This document shows, in pieces, positions 1 through 8,883 of a stretch of DNA of 49,673 nt. The first letter of the stretch is position 1; every line of letters starts with the position of its first letter. Origin of the DNA: Bacteroidales bacterium (GTDB taxonomy: Bacteria > Bacteroidota > Bacteroidia > Bacteroidales > UBA12077); assembly GCA_018334675.1 (NCBI GenBank), contig JAGXLL010000018.1, forward strand, positions 1-49,673. The letters run 5' to 3'. A program made the translations under genes and the position numbers. A model generated the notes under the pieces. It worked only from the letters and a program-made list of their open reading frames with translations, was not told the DNA's origin and made no database searches.

Positions 1-81
1 TTCCCTGAATGACACCAGGCCAGCATACAGGAAAAAAAGAAAAAAACCCGCAGCAAAAGAAAACATCAGCTCGTGCATCAT
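1..81 (-). CDS. N-terminal fragment of a membrane or exported protein (cut by window edge)
   Basis: Reading the - strand from an ATG ATG pair at 76-81 gives 27 open codons to the window edge. They encode a short polar start followed by a very hydrophobic stretch (MFSFAAGFFLFFLYAGLV), as expected of a signal anchor or first membrane helix. A good Bacteroidota -7 element (TATCTTTG, - strand, 104-111) lies about 23 bases upstream, so the fragment is probably a real gene start diverging from corA. Too little is visible to name the protein. Confidence 0.5.
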   Translation of the reverse strand, partial: MMHELMFSFAAGFFLFFLYAGLVSFRE

Positions 82-103
82 GAAAAACGGATGTTGTTGT
101 AGA

Positions 104-111
104 CAAAGATA
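104..111 (-). promoter_or_regulatory. Bacteroidota -7 promoter element for the leftmost partial gene
   Basis: TATCTTTG on the - strand matches the Bacteroidota -7 consensus TANNTTTG, about 23 bases before the ATG of the partial gene. I see no clear -33 TTTG at the right distance, so support rests on the -7 element and its position. Confidence 0.5.
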
Positions 112-138
112 GAAATTTTTGCTTTCTCATCTCTCGCT

Positions 139-168
139 TTTGTTATGCGGATTTTTCTTGTATCTTGC
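139..168 (+). promoter_or_regulatory. Probable corA promoter
   Basis: TTTG at 139-142 and TATCTTGC at 161-168 are separated by 18 bases. This resembles the Bacteroidota -33 TTTG / -7 TANNTTTG promoter with the last bases altered. It lies about 40 bases upstream of the corA ATG. Confidence 0.5.
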
Positions 169-209
169 GTAATATGTCAATTTCCCATTGCCTGTAAAAC
201 CTCAAAACC

Positions 210-1289
210 ATGAAAAAGAAAATCAAAAGCATATTTGAGATGCGGCATTTCCTGAAAAAAGCAGGAAAAATACCGGGTGAGCTTGAAGTTGAAGAAACGA
301 CCCGGGGACCGGCAGTCATCGGCGAGATCCGTTACAACAGCGCAACATTTGAATCGAACCAGCCGGAAGCATCCGCTGGTGTCCTGCCCGATACCAACAC
401 CTCCTGGTGCCACTGGATAGACCTTATCGGGCTTGGCGACATACAAACCATTCAACAGCTGGGCAAAAACTTCGCCCTCCACCCCCTTACCCTCGAAGAC
501 ATCATCAACACCGACCATTTACCCAAATGCGAAATTTCGGGAGAACAGCTGTTTTTTACCCTAAAGTTTCCCCTTTATCATCAAGAAAGCGACACTCTTG
601 AACTGCGGCATATCAGTCTGATCCTGACCGGACCGAACCTGCTCTCTATGCAGGAAGGAAACCAGGATCTGCTCATCCCCATTAAGGAAAGGATCAGGCA
701 GGACAGGGGAAGGATCCGCAAGGGGAACACCGAATACTTGCTCTATGCCCTGATCGATTACATCATCGATCAGTACTTCTTTATCATGGACACCTTGGGC
801 GACGACATCGAACGAACAGAGGATATGCTGATCGACGATCCCGAGACCAACCACATACAAAAAATCCACCGCATCAAGAAACGCATCGTCTATCTTCGAA
901 AATACCTGACCTCCCTTACGAAAGCCGTCAGCCAGCTGCAAGGCAACGAGGTACAGTTCGCAGATGCCAACATAAAGGTGTACTTCCGGGACATCTACGA
1001 CCATATGCTGCACATCAACGAAGCCCTGGTTACTTCCAAAGACCTGCAAACCACCCTGCTGGAGATGAACATGTCCAATGTGAACAACTCCATGAACCGC
1101 GTGATGAAAACCCTCACCGTAGTGGCCACCATTTTCATCCCCCTTACTTTCATGGTCGGCATCTACGGCATGAATTTCCAATATATGCCGGAGTTGAACT
1201 GGAAGTACGGGTACCCTGCCGTTATGGCTCTCATGCTGGTTATTGCCGCCATCATGATCTGGTGGATAAAACGGAAAAACTGGATTTAA
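210..1289 (+). CDS. corA: CorA-family magnesium/cobalt transporter
   Basis: Inner-membrane divalent cation channel of the CorA/MIT family, which takes up Mg2+ (and often Co2+ or Ni2+) as a homopentamer. The 359 residues have the expected layout: a soluble cytoplasmic domain (about 1-290) ending in a long helix, then two membrane helices near the C-terminus (about 302-320 and 334-353). The family signature GMN sits at 320-322 (YGMNF) at the end of the first helix, as in characterised CorA proteins. A basic tail (IKRKNWI) follows the last helix. The ATG at 210 fits the upstream promoter. The gene stands alone, diverging from the edge gene and followed by an AT-rich spacer and a tRNA. Substrate choice between Mg2+ and Co2+ cannot be read from the sequence. 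Confidence 0.93.
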   Translation: MKKKIKSIFEMRHFLKKAGKIPGELEVEETTRGPAVIGEIRYNSATFESNQPEASAGVLPDTNTSWCHWIDLIGLGDIQTIQQLGKNFALHPLTLEDIINTDHLPKCEISGEQLFFTLKFPLYHQESDTLELRHISLILTGPNLLSMQEGNQDLLIPIKERIRQDRGRIRKGNTEYLLYALIDYIIDQYFFIMDTLGDDIERTEDMLIDDPETNHIQKIHRIKKRIVYLRKYLTSLTKAVSQLQGNEVQFADANIKVYFRDIYDHMLHINEALVTSKDLQTTLLEMNMSNVNNSMNRVMKTLTVVATIFIPLTFMVGIYGMNFQYMPELNWKYGYPAVMALMLVIAAIMIWWIKRKNWI

Positions 1290-1442
1290 GTTTAAAGTAT
1301 TAATTTAATTAACAAATTATCAACAATTGTTTTTCAGTTATCCGTATATGTTCATAATTTGTCATAAATCCCCTATTTTAAACTTTTACTTCAATTGAAC
1401 TTTAATTTATCTCTGCAGTATAGCGAAATATGAAATAATATC

Positions 1443-1484
1443 AACAAAAAAGGGTCCTCCCGGCTGGCTGTCCGGAAGCACCCT
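1443..1484 (-). terminator. Rho-independent terminator of tRNA-Arg
   Basis: On the - strand, immediately downstream of the tRNA, a GC-rich hairpin with outer arms AGGGT/ACCCT and inner CCGG pairings (1451-1484) is followed by a run of six T residues (1445-1450). Confidence 0.75.
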
Positions 1485-1491
1485 TCCATTG

Positions 1492-1563
1492 TGGCCCCAT
1501 CAGGACTCGAACCTGAATCTAGAGTTTAGGAAACTCCTATTCTATCCCTTGAACTATGGGGCC
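1492..1563 (-). tRNA. tRNA-Arg, anticodon CCT
   Basis: On the - strand this folds into a complete cloverleaf of 72 nucleotides. The acceptor stem is GGCCCCA/TGGGGCC with discriminator A. The anticodon stem is GGAGT/ACTCT around loop TTCCTAA, giving anticodon CCT, which decodes AGG (arginine). The T-arm contains GGTTCGAGTCC. The 3' CCA is not encoded (A73 is followed by CAA), so it must be added by CCA transferase. A terminator hairpin follows directly. It is a single tRNA gene, not part of a cluster. Confidence 0.93.
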
Positions 1564-1698
1564 GCAATTCTGGCGCAAAAATATCACAAATCCTTCAATT
1601 AACAAAATCCTTCCCTTTCCATTGGTTTTCAAGGAACGGATAAGTCGTGAAGCATGAATCCAATATTTTTTTATTTTTAATGTCCAAAAACCTGCTTT

Positions 1699-2232
1699 AT
1701 GAATCTATTTGACCTTGTCTTCATCGTACTGCTGATCTGGAGTGCCTACCGCGGATTCACCAAGGGATTCATCCTGCAGCTCTCTACCCTGGCGGCACTC
1801 TTGTTGGGCATATACGGCGCCATCCATTTCTCGGATTTCACTGCCCGGATGTTGACCGAACATTTCAGCATTTCCACTGATTACCTCAGCATCATCGCCT
1901 TTGCATTGACTTTTGTGGCGATCGTTATTGCCGTGCACCTGCTGGCTCGTCTGATTGAAAAGCTCATACAAGCCATTGCCCTGGGGTTCATCAACCGCAT
2001 CCTGGGCATCGTCTTCGGCATTGCCAAAACCGCTTTCATCATCAGCATCATCCTGGTACTGGTGAACAAAGCCAACGACAAATATCATTTTTTACCCAGG
2101 GAGAAAACCGAAAACTCATTGCTTTATAGGCCTTTATCCGACTTTGCCCCGTCCATCTTCCCGTACCTGAAGTTTGATGAGCTAAAGAAAGAGTTTGACC
2201 GGGAAGAGCCGGAACCTCAGAAGGAGGTATAA
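1699..2232 (+). CDS. CvpA family membrane protein
   Basis: A 177-residue integral membrane protein of the CvpA family (named for colicin V production). Members have four membrane helices; their biochemical role is poorly defined. Four hydrophobic segments are visible at roughly residues 2-19, 26-44, 62-84 and 103-122. The family-typical opening is present: FDLVFIVLLIWSAYRGFTKG, with the conserved short loop R-G-F-x-[KR]-G between helices 1 and 2. The C-terminal 50 residues are soluble and charged. The stop lies about 75 bases before tyrS, and a separate -7 element precedes tyrS, so the two are probably transcribed independently. Confidence 0.87.
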   Translation: MNLFDLVFIVLLIWSAYRGFTKGFILQLSTLAALLLGIYGAIHFSDFTARMLTEHFSISTDYLSIIAFALTFVAIVIAVHLLARLIEKLIQAIALGFINRILGIVFGIAKTAFIISIILVLVNKANDKYHFLPREKTENSLLYRPLSDFAPSIFPYLKFDELKKEFDREEPEPQKEV

Positions 2233-2241
2233 ATGCCAGGC

Positions 2242-2271
2242 TTGGCTTTTGGGAAGACATTCGTATATTTG
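2242..2271 (+). promoter_or_regulatory. Probable tyrS promoter
   Basis: TATATTTG at 2264-2271 matches the Bacteroidota -7 consensus, with a weak -33 (TTGG at 2242-2245) 18 bases upstream. It lies 35 bases before the tyrS ATG, between the cvpA-like stop and tyrS. Confidence 0.55.
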
Positions 2272-2306
2272 CCGCCAGTAATATTTGTATGCCAAAAAAA
2301 TGAACC

Positions 2307-3605
2307 ATGAATTTTGTAGAAGAGCTTAGATGGCGGGGCATGCTCCACAACATCATGCCCGGGACCGAAGAACAACTGAACAAGGAGATGACGGCCGCCT
2401 ACGTGGGAATCGATCCTACCGCGCCTTCCCTGCACATCGGACACCTCACCTCGGTGATGCTGCTGAAGCATTTCCAGCGTGCCGGTCACAAGCCCATCGT
2501 ATTGCTGGGCGGAGCCACCGGCATGATCGGTGATCCCTCGGGAAAATCGAAAGAGCGCAACCTGCTGGATGAAGAAACCCTCCGATACAATGAGGCAGCC
2601 CTCAAACATCAGCTTGCCAACTTCCTGGATTTTCACTCCCGGCAAGACAACGCTGCCGAACTGGTCAACAACTACGACTGGATGAAACAGTACAGTTTTA
2701 TACAGTTCATCCGGGACATTGGCAAGCACATCACCGTCAACTATATGATGGCCAAAGATTCGGTGAAGAAAAGACTGGGTGAAGATGCCGTCTACGGGCT
2801 GTCGTTCACCGAGTTCACCTATCAGCTGGTTCAGGCCACCGATTTCCTTCATCTCTACCGCGATAAGAACTGCAAGTTGCAGATGGGCGGATCCGATCAA
2901 TGGGGGAACATCACCACCGGCACCGAGCTGATCAGAAGGAAGCTGGGAGGCGAGGCCTATGCCCTGACCTGCCCCCTGGTAACCAAAGCCGACGGCGGCA
3001 AGTTTGGCAAGACCGAGGAGGGCAACATATGGCTCGATGCGGAATATACCTCCCCCTATAAATTCTACCAGTTCTGGCTGAACGTCAGCGATGAGGACGC
3101 CGAGAAACACATCCGCATCTTTACCGTGCTCCCGCGTGAAGACATTGAACACCTGATCGAGGCCCACCGTGCCGAGCCGCACCGCCGGCTGCTGCAGCAC
3201 AAACTCGCCGAGGAGGTCACCGTTATGGTCCACTCCCGGGAAGAATATGAAAAGGCCGTATCTGCCAGCAAGATCCTCTTCGGCAAATCCACCACCGATG
3301 AGCTCAAATCGCTGGACGAAAAAACTTTCCTTTCGGTCTTCGAAGGAGTCCCGATATTTGAAGTAACCCGGGAAAAGCTTCACCGGGGCATTCCCGTACA
3401 GGAACTGCTGGCGGAGGAATCCGGTGTCTTCGCTTCCAAAGGTGAAGTAAAACGACTGATCAAAGGCGGGGGATTGAGCATCAACAAAGGAAAGATCCAA
3501 TCAACAGAGGAGCCTTTGGATTCCAGCTGGCTGTTGAATGATAAGTACCTGCTGGTGCAAAAGGGAAAGAAAAACTATTTCATTATTAAGATCTCCGAAT
3601 CCTAA
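2307..3605 (+). CDS. tyrS: Tyrosine--tRNA ligase (TyrRS)
   Basis: Class I aminoacyl-tRNA synthetase that activates tyrosine with ATP and charges tRNA-Tyr in the cytoplasm. At 432 residues it has normal bacterial length. The HIGH motif is intact at 43-46 (SLHIGHL), preceded by the tyrosine-pocket motif [10 protein letters not shown]. The KMSKS equivalent is KFGKT at 232-236, the usual form in this TyrRS group. GGSDQWGN (about 194-201), another signature of the tyrosine site, is present. The C-terminus (about 365-432) has the S4-like RNA-binding domain, visible as [19 protein letters not shown] hairpin terminator follows the stop. All key residues are present. Confidence 0.97.
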   Translation: MNFVEELRWRGMLHNIMPGTEEQLNKEMTAAYVGIDPTAPSLHIGHLTSVMLLKHFQRAGHKPIVLLGGATGMIGDPSGKSKERNLLDEETLRYNEAALKHQLANFLDFHSRQDNAAELVNNYDWMKQYSFIQFIRDIGKHITVNYMMAKDSVKKRLGEDAVYGLSFTEFTYQLVQATDFLHLYRDKNCKLQMGGSDQWGNITTGTELIRRKLGGEAYALTCPLVTKADGGKFGKTEEGNIWLDAEYTSPYKFYQFWLNVSDEDAEKHIRIFTVLPREDIEHLIEAHRAEPHRRLLQHKLAEEVTVMVHSREEYEKAVSASKILFGKSTTDELKSLDEKTFLSVFEGVPIFEVTREKLHRGIPVQELLAEESGVFASKGEVKRLIKGGGLSINKGKIQSTEEPLDSSWLLNDKYLLVQKGKKNYFIIKISES

Positions 3606-3626
3606 CCCCGGATGGTAATGATAAGC

Positions 3627-3660
3627 CCCCCGGATGTCCTGCATGATATCCGGGGGTTAT
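3627..3660 (+). terminator. Terminator downstream of tyrS
   Basis: A perfect 9-bp stem, CCCCCGGAT (3627-3635) with ATCCGGGGG (3648-3656), lies about 20 bases after the tyrS stop and is followed by a short T-rich tail (TTATTGT). The tail is weak, so termination may be incomplete. Confidence 0.65.
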
Positions 3661-3848
3661 TGTAACGTTTATGCATGCGGGAAGGGTTGCGGGTTGAATG
3701 GAGGTACCCCCGCTAAAATAATAACCTAAACATATGAACGAATCGTCAAATTTCTGCGCCACATCATAAATCAATTTGAAAAATCTTCATGAAAAAATCC
3801 GTACCTTTCGTTGTTTTTTCATAAATTCGCTTTGAGTCTTGATTCCCT

Positions 3849-5354
3849 ATGTATCCATTCCGAAAAGACATAGCCAGAACCCGTGAAAAGAGCGATGGAT
3901 TCCTCGATAAAGAGTTACATGTGGAATTGGTGATCAACCAATTCCGTATGTTGATCCTCTTCCTGCTCGCCCTCCTCGATCTTCTCTCCGGATATTTTGA
4001 ACAGATCAGCCTTATCAGCTCTTTAAGCGATTACAGAGCCAGCGTGGCTTTTCTCATTCTTCTGCCCTTCATGATTGCCCTTCATGTCCTCACCACCAAA
4101 GGCAAATACCGCTTCTGGATCAAATACATCACCCAGGCAGTCGACCTGATGCTGGTCTTTCTCATCGCCCTGCCGGTGGTGGTCAGCAACAATCCCAATA
4201 TCCTGCTCACCAAGCTGGAGTTCACACTGATCATCTCCTTTCTGATCATCTTCCTGAACACCCTGAGCATCCTGAGGATCAGCCCAAGATCCATCATCTA
4301 CACCGGTCTCATTGCCCTTACATTGAATGCAACCCTCTACATCCTTCAGGATCAGTTTATAATGATCGGCATTTATACCTCTGTTTTCATCATCATCCTG
4401 AGCATCTTCAACGGATGGGTTACCAACTTCATCCTGGATTACTTCACCACCAACCACAAACTCAGTGAAGCCTATGATGACCTGAAAAATGCCCATGAGC
4501 AGATACAACAGAAGAATGCCGAGATCACCCGCAAGAGCAACCAAATCGAGACCCAGGTCAACTCCCTGGAAGATGTTCACAAAGATCTGATGGACAGCCT
4601 TATGTACGCCCAGAAGATCCAGGTGGCCCTGATCAATCATGAAGAGGTGGTGGCTCCGCATGTTCACGATCATTTTGTGATGTTTAAGCCGCGGGAGCAC
4701 GTAAGCGGAGATTTTTACTGGGCTTCGTGGACCGGGTCCAAGCTGATCATGACCGTGGCTGACTGCACAGGGCATGGTGTACCCGGGGCTTTCATGACGA
4801 TGCTGGGATCCAGTTATTTGAATGAGATCGTCAACAAGGAAGGCATCACCGAGCCCGACCAGGTGCTCAATCATCTGAGGGACTCCATCATCGATGCGCT
4901 TCACCAGAAAGGCAAGATCTATGAAACGCGCGATGGCATGGACATGGCTGTCGTACAGATCGACACGCTGCGGGGCATACTGAAGTTTTCCGGTGCCAAC
5001 AATTCCCTCTGCTACATCCCCAACCACCATCATGAACAGGAGCCCAGGATCTATGAATTCAAAGGCGACCGAATGCCCATCTCCTTCCATTACAAGATGC
5101 ATCCCTTCTCTATCCTGGAGACGACCTATTCCAAAGGCGACCGTTTCTACCTTTATACCGACGGGTACATCGATCAGTTCGGAGGCCCGAAGGGCAAAAA
5201 ATTCAAGCTGGTCCCCTTCAAACGGATGTTGCTGGAACACCACAACAAGACCATGTCTGAGCAAAGAAACATCCTGGAAAAGACAATGCAAGACTGGCTC
5301 AGAGATAAATACCAACAGATTGATGACATAACCGTGCTGGGATTTCAGGTATAG
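3849..5354 (+). CDS. Membrane-anchored SpoIIE-type (PP2C-like) serine phosphatase
   Basis: A 501-residue signalling protein. The first 200 residues carry about six membrane helices (hydrophobic runs at roughly 34-50, 66-82, 96-115, 128-145, 155-170 and 175-195). A coiled-coil linker follows (about 205-255, rich in Q, N, E and K), then a C-terminal SpoIIE/RsbU-type phosphatase domain. The metal-binding aspartates of the PP2C fold are visible in VSGDFYW, ADCTGHGVPGAF, RDGMDMA, YTDGYIDQFGG and DDITVLGF. By family knowledge such enzymes dephosphorylate a serine on a STAS-domain anti-anti-sigma factor in partner-switching pathways; no STAS gene is present here. The next gene, 35 bases downstream, is a paralogous phosphatase with a TPR sensor, so the two are probably co-transcribed. 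Confidence 0.9.
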   Translation: MYPFRKDIARTREKSDGFLDKELHVELVINQFRMLILFLLALLDLLSGYFEQISLISSLSDYRASVAFLILLPFMIALHVLTTKGKYRFWIKYITQAVDLMLVFLIALPVVVSNNPNILLTKLEFTLIISFLIIFLNTLSILRISPRSIIYTGLIALTLNATLYILQDQFIMIGIYTSVFIIILSIFNGWVTNFILDYFTTNHKLSEAYDDLKNAHEQIQQKNAEITRKSNQIETQVNSLEDVHKDLMDSLMYAQKIQVALINHEEVVAPHVHDHFVMFKPREHVSGDFYWASWTGSKLIMTVADCTGHGVPGAFMTMLGSSYLNEIVNKEGITEPDQVLNHLRDSIIDALHQKGKIYETRDGMDMAVVQIDTLRGILKFSGANNSLCYIPNHHHEQEPRIYEFKGDRMPISFHYKMHPFSILETTYSKGDRFYLYTDGYIDQFGGPKGKKFKLVPFKRMLLEHHNKTMSEQRNILEKTMQDWLRDKYQQIDDITVLGFQV

Positions 5355-5389
5355 CATGTGAGCCTTGAGGTCCATCAAACCAAACCATT

Positions 5390-7690
5390 ATGTGTCGAAC
5401 CGTTTTTAAGAACCCGGCTTTTCTGTTCCTGCTCCTTATTATCCTCCCCTTTCAGTTCTCTGTCGCCATCGTCGACACCTCCCTTCAGGACCGCCAGGAC
5501 TCCCTCAAACAAATAGAAAAACTCCTGGCATCATCCGAATACCATGCTAGCCGCGACACGCGCACCTCGATCGGGGAAGCCATGGAAGCTCTTAAGATGA
5601 GCCGCTCCGGTAAGTTTACCCCCAAAACGGCAGAATGTTACTACCATTTGGGATATGCCCACTACAACCTGAACCACTATGATTCGGCCTACATGTACCT
5701 GCAGAAAGCCCAAAGGCTCAGCGAGCAGACCGACAACCAAATGATCCTGGCCCTTACCCTCAACCGCATCGGCAACACCTGCCAGTTGAAGGGTGAGTTC
5801 AACCAGGCCCTGGAGAACTACCAGAGGGCTCTGGAGATCAACCGGGAGATCAACAACCGGAAGGAGGTGGCCCGGAGCCTCACCAACATTGGCAGCATAT
5901 TTCGTACCTTTGGCAAATACGACGATGCCATCCAGTTTCACCTGGAGGCGCTGTCCATCTATGCCGGGATGGACGCTCCCGAAGGTACAGCCTGGACCTC
6001 CCTCAACATCTCCAGGCTCTTCAAGCTTAATGAAGATTATGACAAAGCCCTGGAATACCTGGACCAGGCCCTGACCATCTACCGGAAGATCGCCCGGGAA
6101 GAGGGGGTGGAGACAGGGGTCACCCTCTGCTTGAAGGAATACAGCCTGATCTATTCCCAGTCGGGCCAGACAAAAAAAGCCCTGGAGTACAGCCGCCAGG
6201 TGCTGGAGCGCAACCAGGAGGCCGGCAACCAATATGGCATCGCCAACACCTATTTCACCATGGGCAAGATCCACCAGAAAACGGGAGATCTAACCAAAAG
6301 CCTCCAGTACCTCCAGCAAGCCCTTTCCATCAAGAGGGGGCTGGACGACCAGATCGAGATCCCCTCCATCCTGCGGTCGATAGGTGAAAATTACATGCAA
6401 CGGGAAAACCACACCCAGGCCCGCGAATATTTCCGCAAAGCCCTCAGCCAGGCACGCAGGCAAAACCAAAAAGAAGAGATCAAGGATATTTACCAGGCGC
6501 TTTACAAGACCCACCGGCGTTCGGGCAATCATCAGCAGGCCCTGGATTATTACACCGCCTACTCCTCCCTCAAAGACAGCCTGAACAACCAGCGCATCTC
6601 GGAGCTGGAGATGCAGTATGAGTTTGAAAAGAAACAGGAACAGCTCCGTTACGAACAGAAGAAGAAAGAGGCCATTCAGCAGGCCCGCCTGAAGAGACAG
6701 CGCATCCTCTCCTGGGCCTTCATCATTGGCTTTGTGCTGTTGCTGGCCCTGCTGGTGGTTATATATCAGAGCTACAAGCGAAAGGTACGCTCCAACCGCC
6801 AGCTCGCTCAACAAAAACAGGAAATAGAAAATCAGCGGGATGAGATAGAGGCCCAACGCAACACCGCTACGCGCCAGCGTGACCAGATCGCACGGCAAAA
6901 CCGCATCATCACCGAAAGCATCGAATACGCCAGCAGGATACAAAGCGCAGTGCTGCCCCAGGAAAAGACGATCGGAAAGATCTTCTCGGACTATTTCATC
7001 TTTTACCGGCCCAAGAACATCGTCAGCGGCGATTTTTACTGGATCAACCAGATCGACTCCAAAGTGGTGATCGTGGCTGCCGACTGCACAGGCCATGGCG
7101 TGCCCGGAGCCTTTATGAGCATGCTCGGGGTGGCTTTCCTCAACGAGATCATCAACCAGAACCGTGTGCTGGATCCCGGTAAGATACTGAACCAGCTGCG
7201 AAGGAACCTGATAGATGCCCTCCATCAAACCACCAGGAAAAGGGGCTCCCGCGACGGCATGGATATGGCCCTGGCCATCATCGATACCCAAACCGAGACC
7301 CTGCACTTCAGCGGAGCCTACAACCCCATGTACATCATCCGGGGCGACGAGCTCATCGACCTGAAGGCCAACCGCATGCCCATCGGCGTGCACTCGGTGT
7401 ACCAGGAGACACCCTTCTCCGTCCAGCAAGAAAAGCTGCAACCCAACGACCGCCTCTATTTCTTCACCGACGGTTTCACCGATCAGTTCGGGGGAGAAAA
7501 AGGAACCAAGTTCGGAAGGAAACAATTCAAGCAGATCCTGCTCGACTCAGAGCATCAAAGCATGGAAAAACAAAAGCAGACGTTGGACCATAGCCTCACC
7601 GACTGGATGGATTCATGGGGCCAGATCGATGACATCATGGTGCTGGGGTTCAAATTTCACGGAGACAACCACAACTTCTCCCGGTCCTGA
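5390..7690 (+). CDS. TPR-repeat SpoIIE-type (PP2C-like) serine phosphatase
   Basis: A 766-residue protein with an N-terminal signal or anchor (about 8-26, FLFLLLIILPFQFSVA). About eight tetratricopeptide repeats span residues 75-400 (for example GNTCQLKGEFNQALENYQRA and GKIHQKTGDLTKSLQYLQQA). A charged coiled coil comes next, then a membrane helix (about 440-460, WAFIIGFVLLLALLVVIY), a second coiled coil, and the SpoIIE phosphatase domain (about 510-766). The catalytic aspartates are intact in VSGDFYW, ADCTGHGVPGAF, RDGMDMA, FTDGFTDQFGG and DDIMVLGF. The TPR part is probably periplasmic, placing a protein-binding sensor outside and the phosphatase inside. The phosphatase domain closely resembles that of the preceding gene, so the pair looks like a duplication with exchanged sensor modules. 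The stop lies 2 bases from the end of a convergent histidine kinase gene. Confidence 0.9.
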   Translation: MCRTVFKNPAFLFLLLIILPFQFSVAIVDTSLQDRQDSLKQIEKLLASSEYHASRDTRTSIGEAMEALKMSRSGKFTPKTAECYYHLGYAHYNLNHYDSAYMYLQKAQRLSEQTDNQMILALTLNRIGNTCQLKGEFNQALENYQRALEINREINNRKEVARSLTNIGSIFRTFGKYDDAIQFHLEALSIYAGMDAPEGTAWTSLNISRLFKLNEDYDKALEYLDQALTIYRKIAREEGVETGVTLCLKEYSLIYSQSGQTKKALEYSRQVLERNQEAGNQYGIANTYFTMGKIHQKTGDLTKSLQYLQQALSIKRGLDDQIEIPSILRSIGENYMQRENHTQAREYFRKALSQARRQNQKEEIKDIYQALYKTHRRSGNHQQALDYYTAYSSLKDSLNNQRISELEMQYEFEKKQEQLRYEQKKKEAIQQARLKRQRILSWAFIIGFVLLLALLVVIYQSYKRKVRSNRQLAQQKQEIENQRDEIEAQRNTATRQRDQIARQNRIITESIEYASRIQSAVLPQEKTIGKIFSDYFIFYRPKNIVSGDFYWINQIDSKVVIVAADCTGHGVPGAFMSMLGVAFLNEIINQNRVLDPGKILNQLRRNLIDALHQTTRKRGSRDGMDMALAIIDTQTETLHFSGAYNPMYIIRGDELIDLKANRMPIGVHSVYQETPFSVQQEKLQPNDRLYFFTDGFTDQFGGEKGTKFGRKQFKQILLDSEHQSMEKQKQTLDHSLTDWMDSWGQIDDIMVLGFKFHGDNHNFSRS

Positions 7691-7691
7691 A

Positions 7692-8840
7692 TCACCTTTT
7701 CAATATCATGCGCAGGGTGGTGCCTTTGCCGGGCTCTGAATGATGTACGAAGATCTTGCCCTTATGATATTGCTCTATGATACGCTTGGCCAACGACAGA
7801 CCAAGACCCCAACCCCGTGTCTTAGTGGTATAGCCGGGTTGAAAAATAGCCTTCTGCTTTGACCGGGATATGCCTTTGCCCTGGTCGCTCACATCGATCA
7901 TGACCTGCTGCCCTTTGCAATGCACCTGAACATCAATTACTCCATCTCCATCCATGCTATCGATGGCATTCTTCAGCAGATTTTCCACTACCCACTCAAA
8001 AAGCGGCTTGTTCAAAGGCACTTGTAGGTCATCCTCCTCGCGGAAATTCAGGTTGAAGGACACCCGTTTCGACGTCCTGGTCCGAATGTATTCAAGGACT
8101 CCGGAAAGAATGGGTGGCAGCGACTCGCTCTTCAGAGCAGGCTGTGAACCGATCTTGGAGAAACGCTCGGTGATCTTCTCCAGCCGGTTGATATCTTTTT
8201 CTATCTCCCCGATGATGGATTGATCATCCAGTGTCATCCTTAACAGCTCCAGGTTGGCCAGCAAGCTGGTGGTGGGTGTTCCCAGCTGATGGGCCGTCTC
8301 TTTCGACATACCCACCCATACCTGGTTCTGCTCGGCTTTACGGGCCGTACTGAAGGCATAGTAAGAGATCAGCAAAAAGAGCGCCACCACCCCAAGCTGG
8401 ATAAAAGGGAAATAGGAGAGACGGGTCAACAGGGTGGAATCCTTATAGAAAATATACTGTTTGCCCTGGGGCAGGTTGATCTCAATGGGCTCATGCTGTT
8501 GCTTCATCTCGGCGATCAGCTCCTGTATCTCCCGCTCCTGATTCCTTTCCCCAATATGCACGTTGCGCATGGAGATCATCTTCTCCTTCTCATCGGTCAG
8601 GATCATAGGAACGGTCTCGTTGTTGCGGATCACCTCCAGAATAAAACTGTAATCCTTATCAAGGTTCCGGTTCTGGGTGAGCTCTTTCATGCCCTGGGCC
8701 CAAAGCTCCACTTTCTTACGCTCTTCTTCGGCCAGTTGACGCGTCAGGTTGTTGGTGAACCAGTATGATCCCACGACGATGAACAGGGCGGCAAGCAAAA
8801 GATAAATCTTCCAGCGTTGTTTGCGGTGATAGATGTTCAT
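7692..8840 (-). CDS. Sensor histidine kinase
   Basis: A 382-residue two-component sensor. A membrane helix (about 11-30) and a second one (about 143-163) bracket a roughly 110-residue extracytoplasmic sensing region. The dimerisation/phosphoacceptor helix follows, with His184 in the H-box ETAHQLGTPTTSL. This H-box replaces the usual SHELRTP by HQLGTP, a form common in Bacteroidota kinases. The ATPase domain shows the N-box (ENLLKNAIDSM), G1 (DVSDQGKGI) and G2 (GWGLGLSLAKRI). No HAMP, PAS or receiver domain is seen. No response regulator gene adjoins it, so the partner is unknown. It starts 43 bases downstream of the AsmA-like gene on the same strand and may share its transcript. Confidence 0.88.
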   Translation of the reverse strand: MNIYHRKQRWKIYLLLAALFIVVGSYWFTNNLTRQLAEEERKKVELWAQGMKELTQNRNLDKDYSFILEVIRNNETVPMILTDEKEKMISMRNVHIGERNQEREIQELIAEMKQQHEPIEINLPQGKQYIFYKDSTLLTRLSYFPFIQLGVVALFLLISYYAFSTARKAEQNQVWVGMSKETAHQLGTPTTSLLANLELLRMTLDDQSIIGEIEKDINRLEKITERFSKIGSQPALKSESLPPILSGVLEYIRTRTSKRVSFNLNFREEDDLQVPLNKPLFEWVVENLLKNAIDSMDGDGVIDVQVHCKGQQVMIDVSDQGKGISRSKQKAIFQPGYTTKTRGWGLGLSLAKRIIEQYHKGKIFVHHSEPGKGTTLRMILKR

Positions 8841-8883
8841 AGGAAATGGGCGATATTGGGACCAAAGATTGGATTAAAAATTA

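Noticed and set aside
1318-1345. TTATCAACA and TTATCCGTA words near corA considered as DnaA boxes
   Set aside because: Each differs from TTATCCACA and no cluster is present; AT-rich spacer composition explains them.
2217-3500. A 427-codon open frame on the - strand opposite tyrS
   Set aside because: Fully inside tyrS, with low-complexity composition typical of an antisense shadow; no start context and no recognisable motif.
4023-5378. A 451-codon open frame on the - strand opposite the first SpoIIE phosphatase
   Set aside because: Overlaps a gene with intact catalytic motifs; its His/Asp-rich composition is the complement of the real gene's codons.
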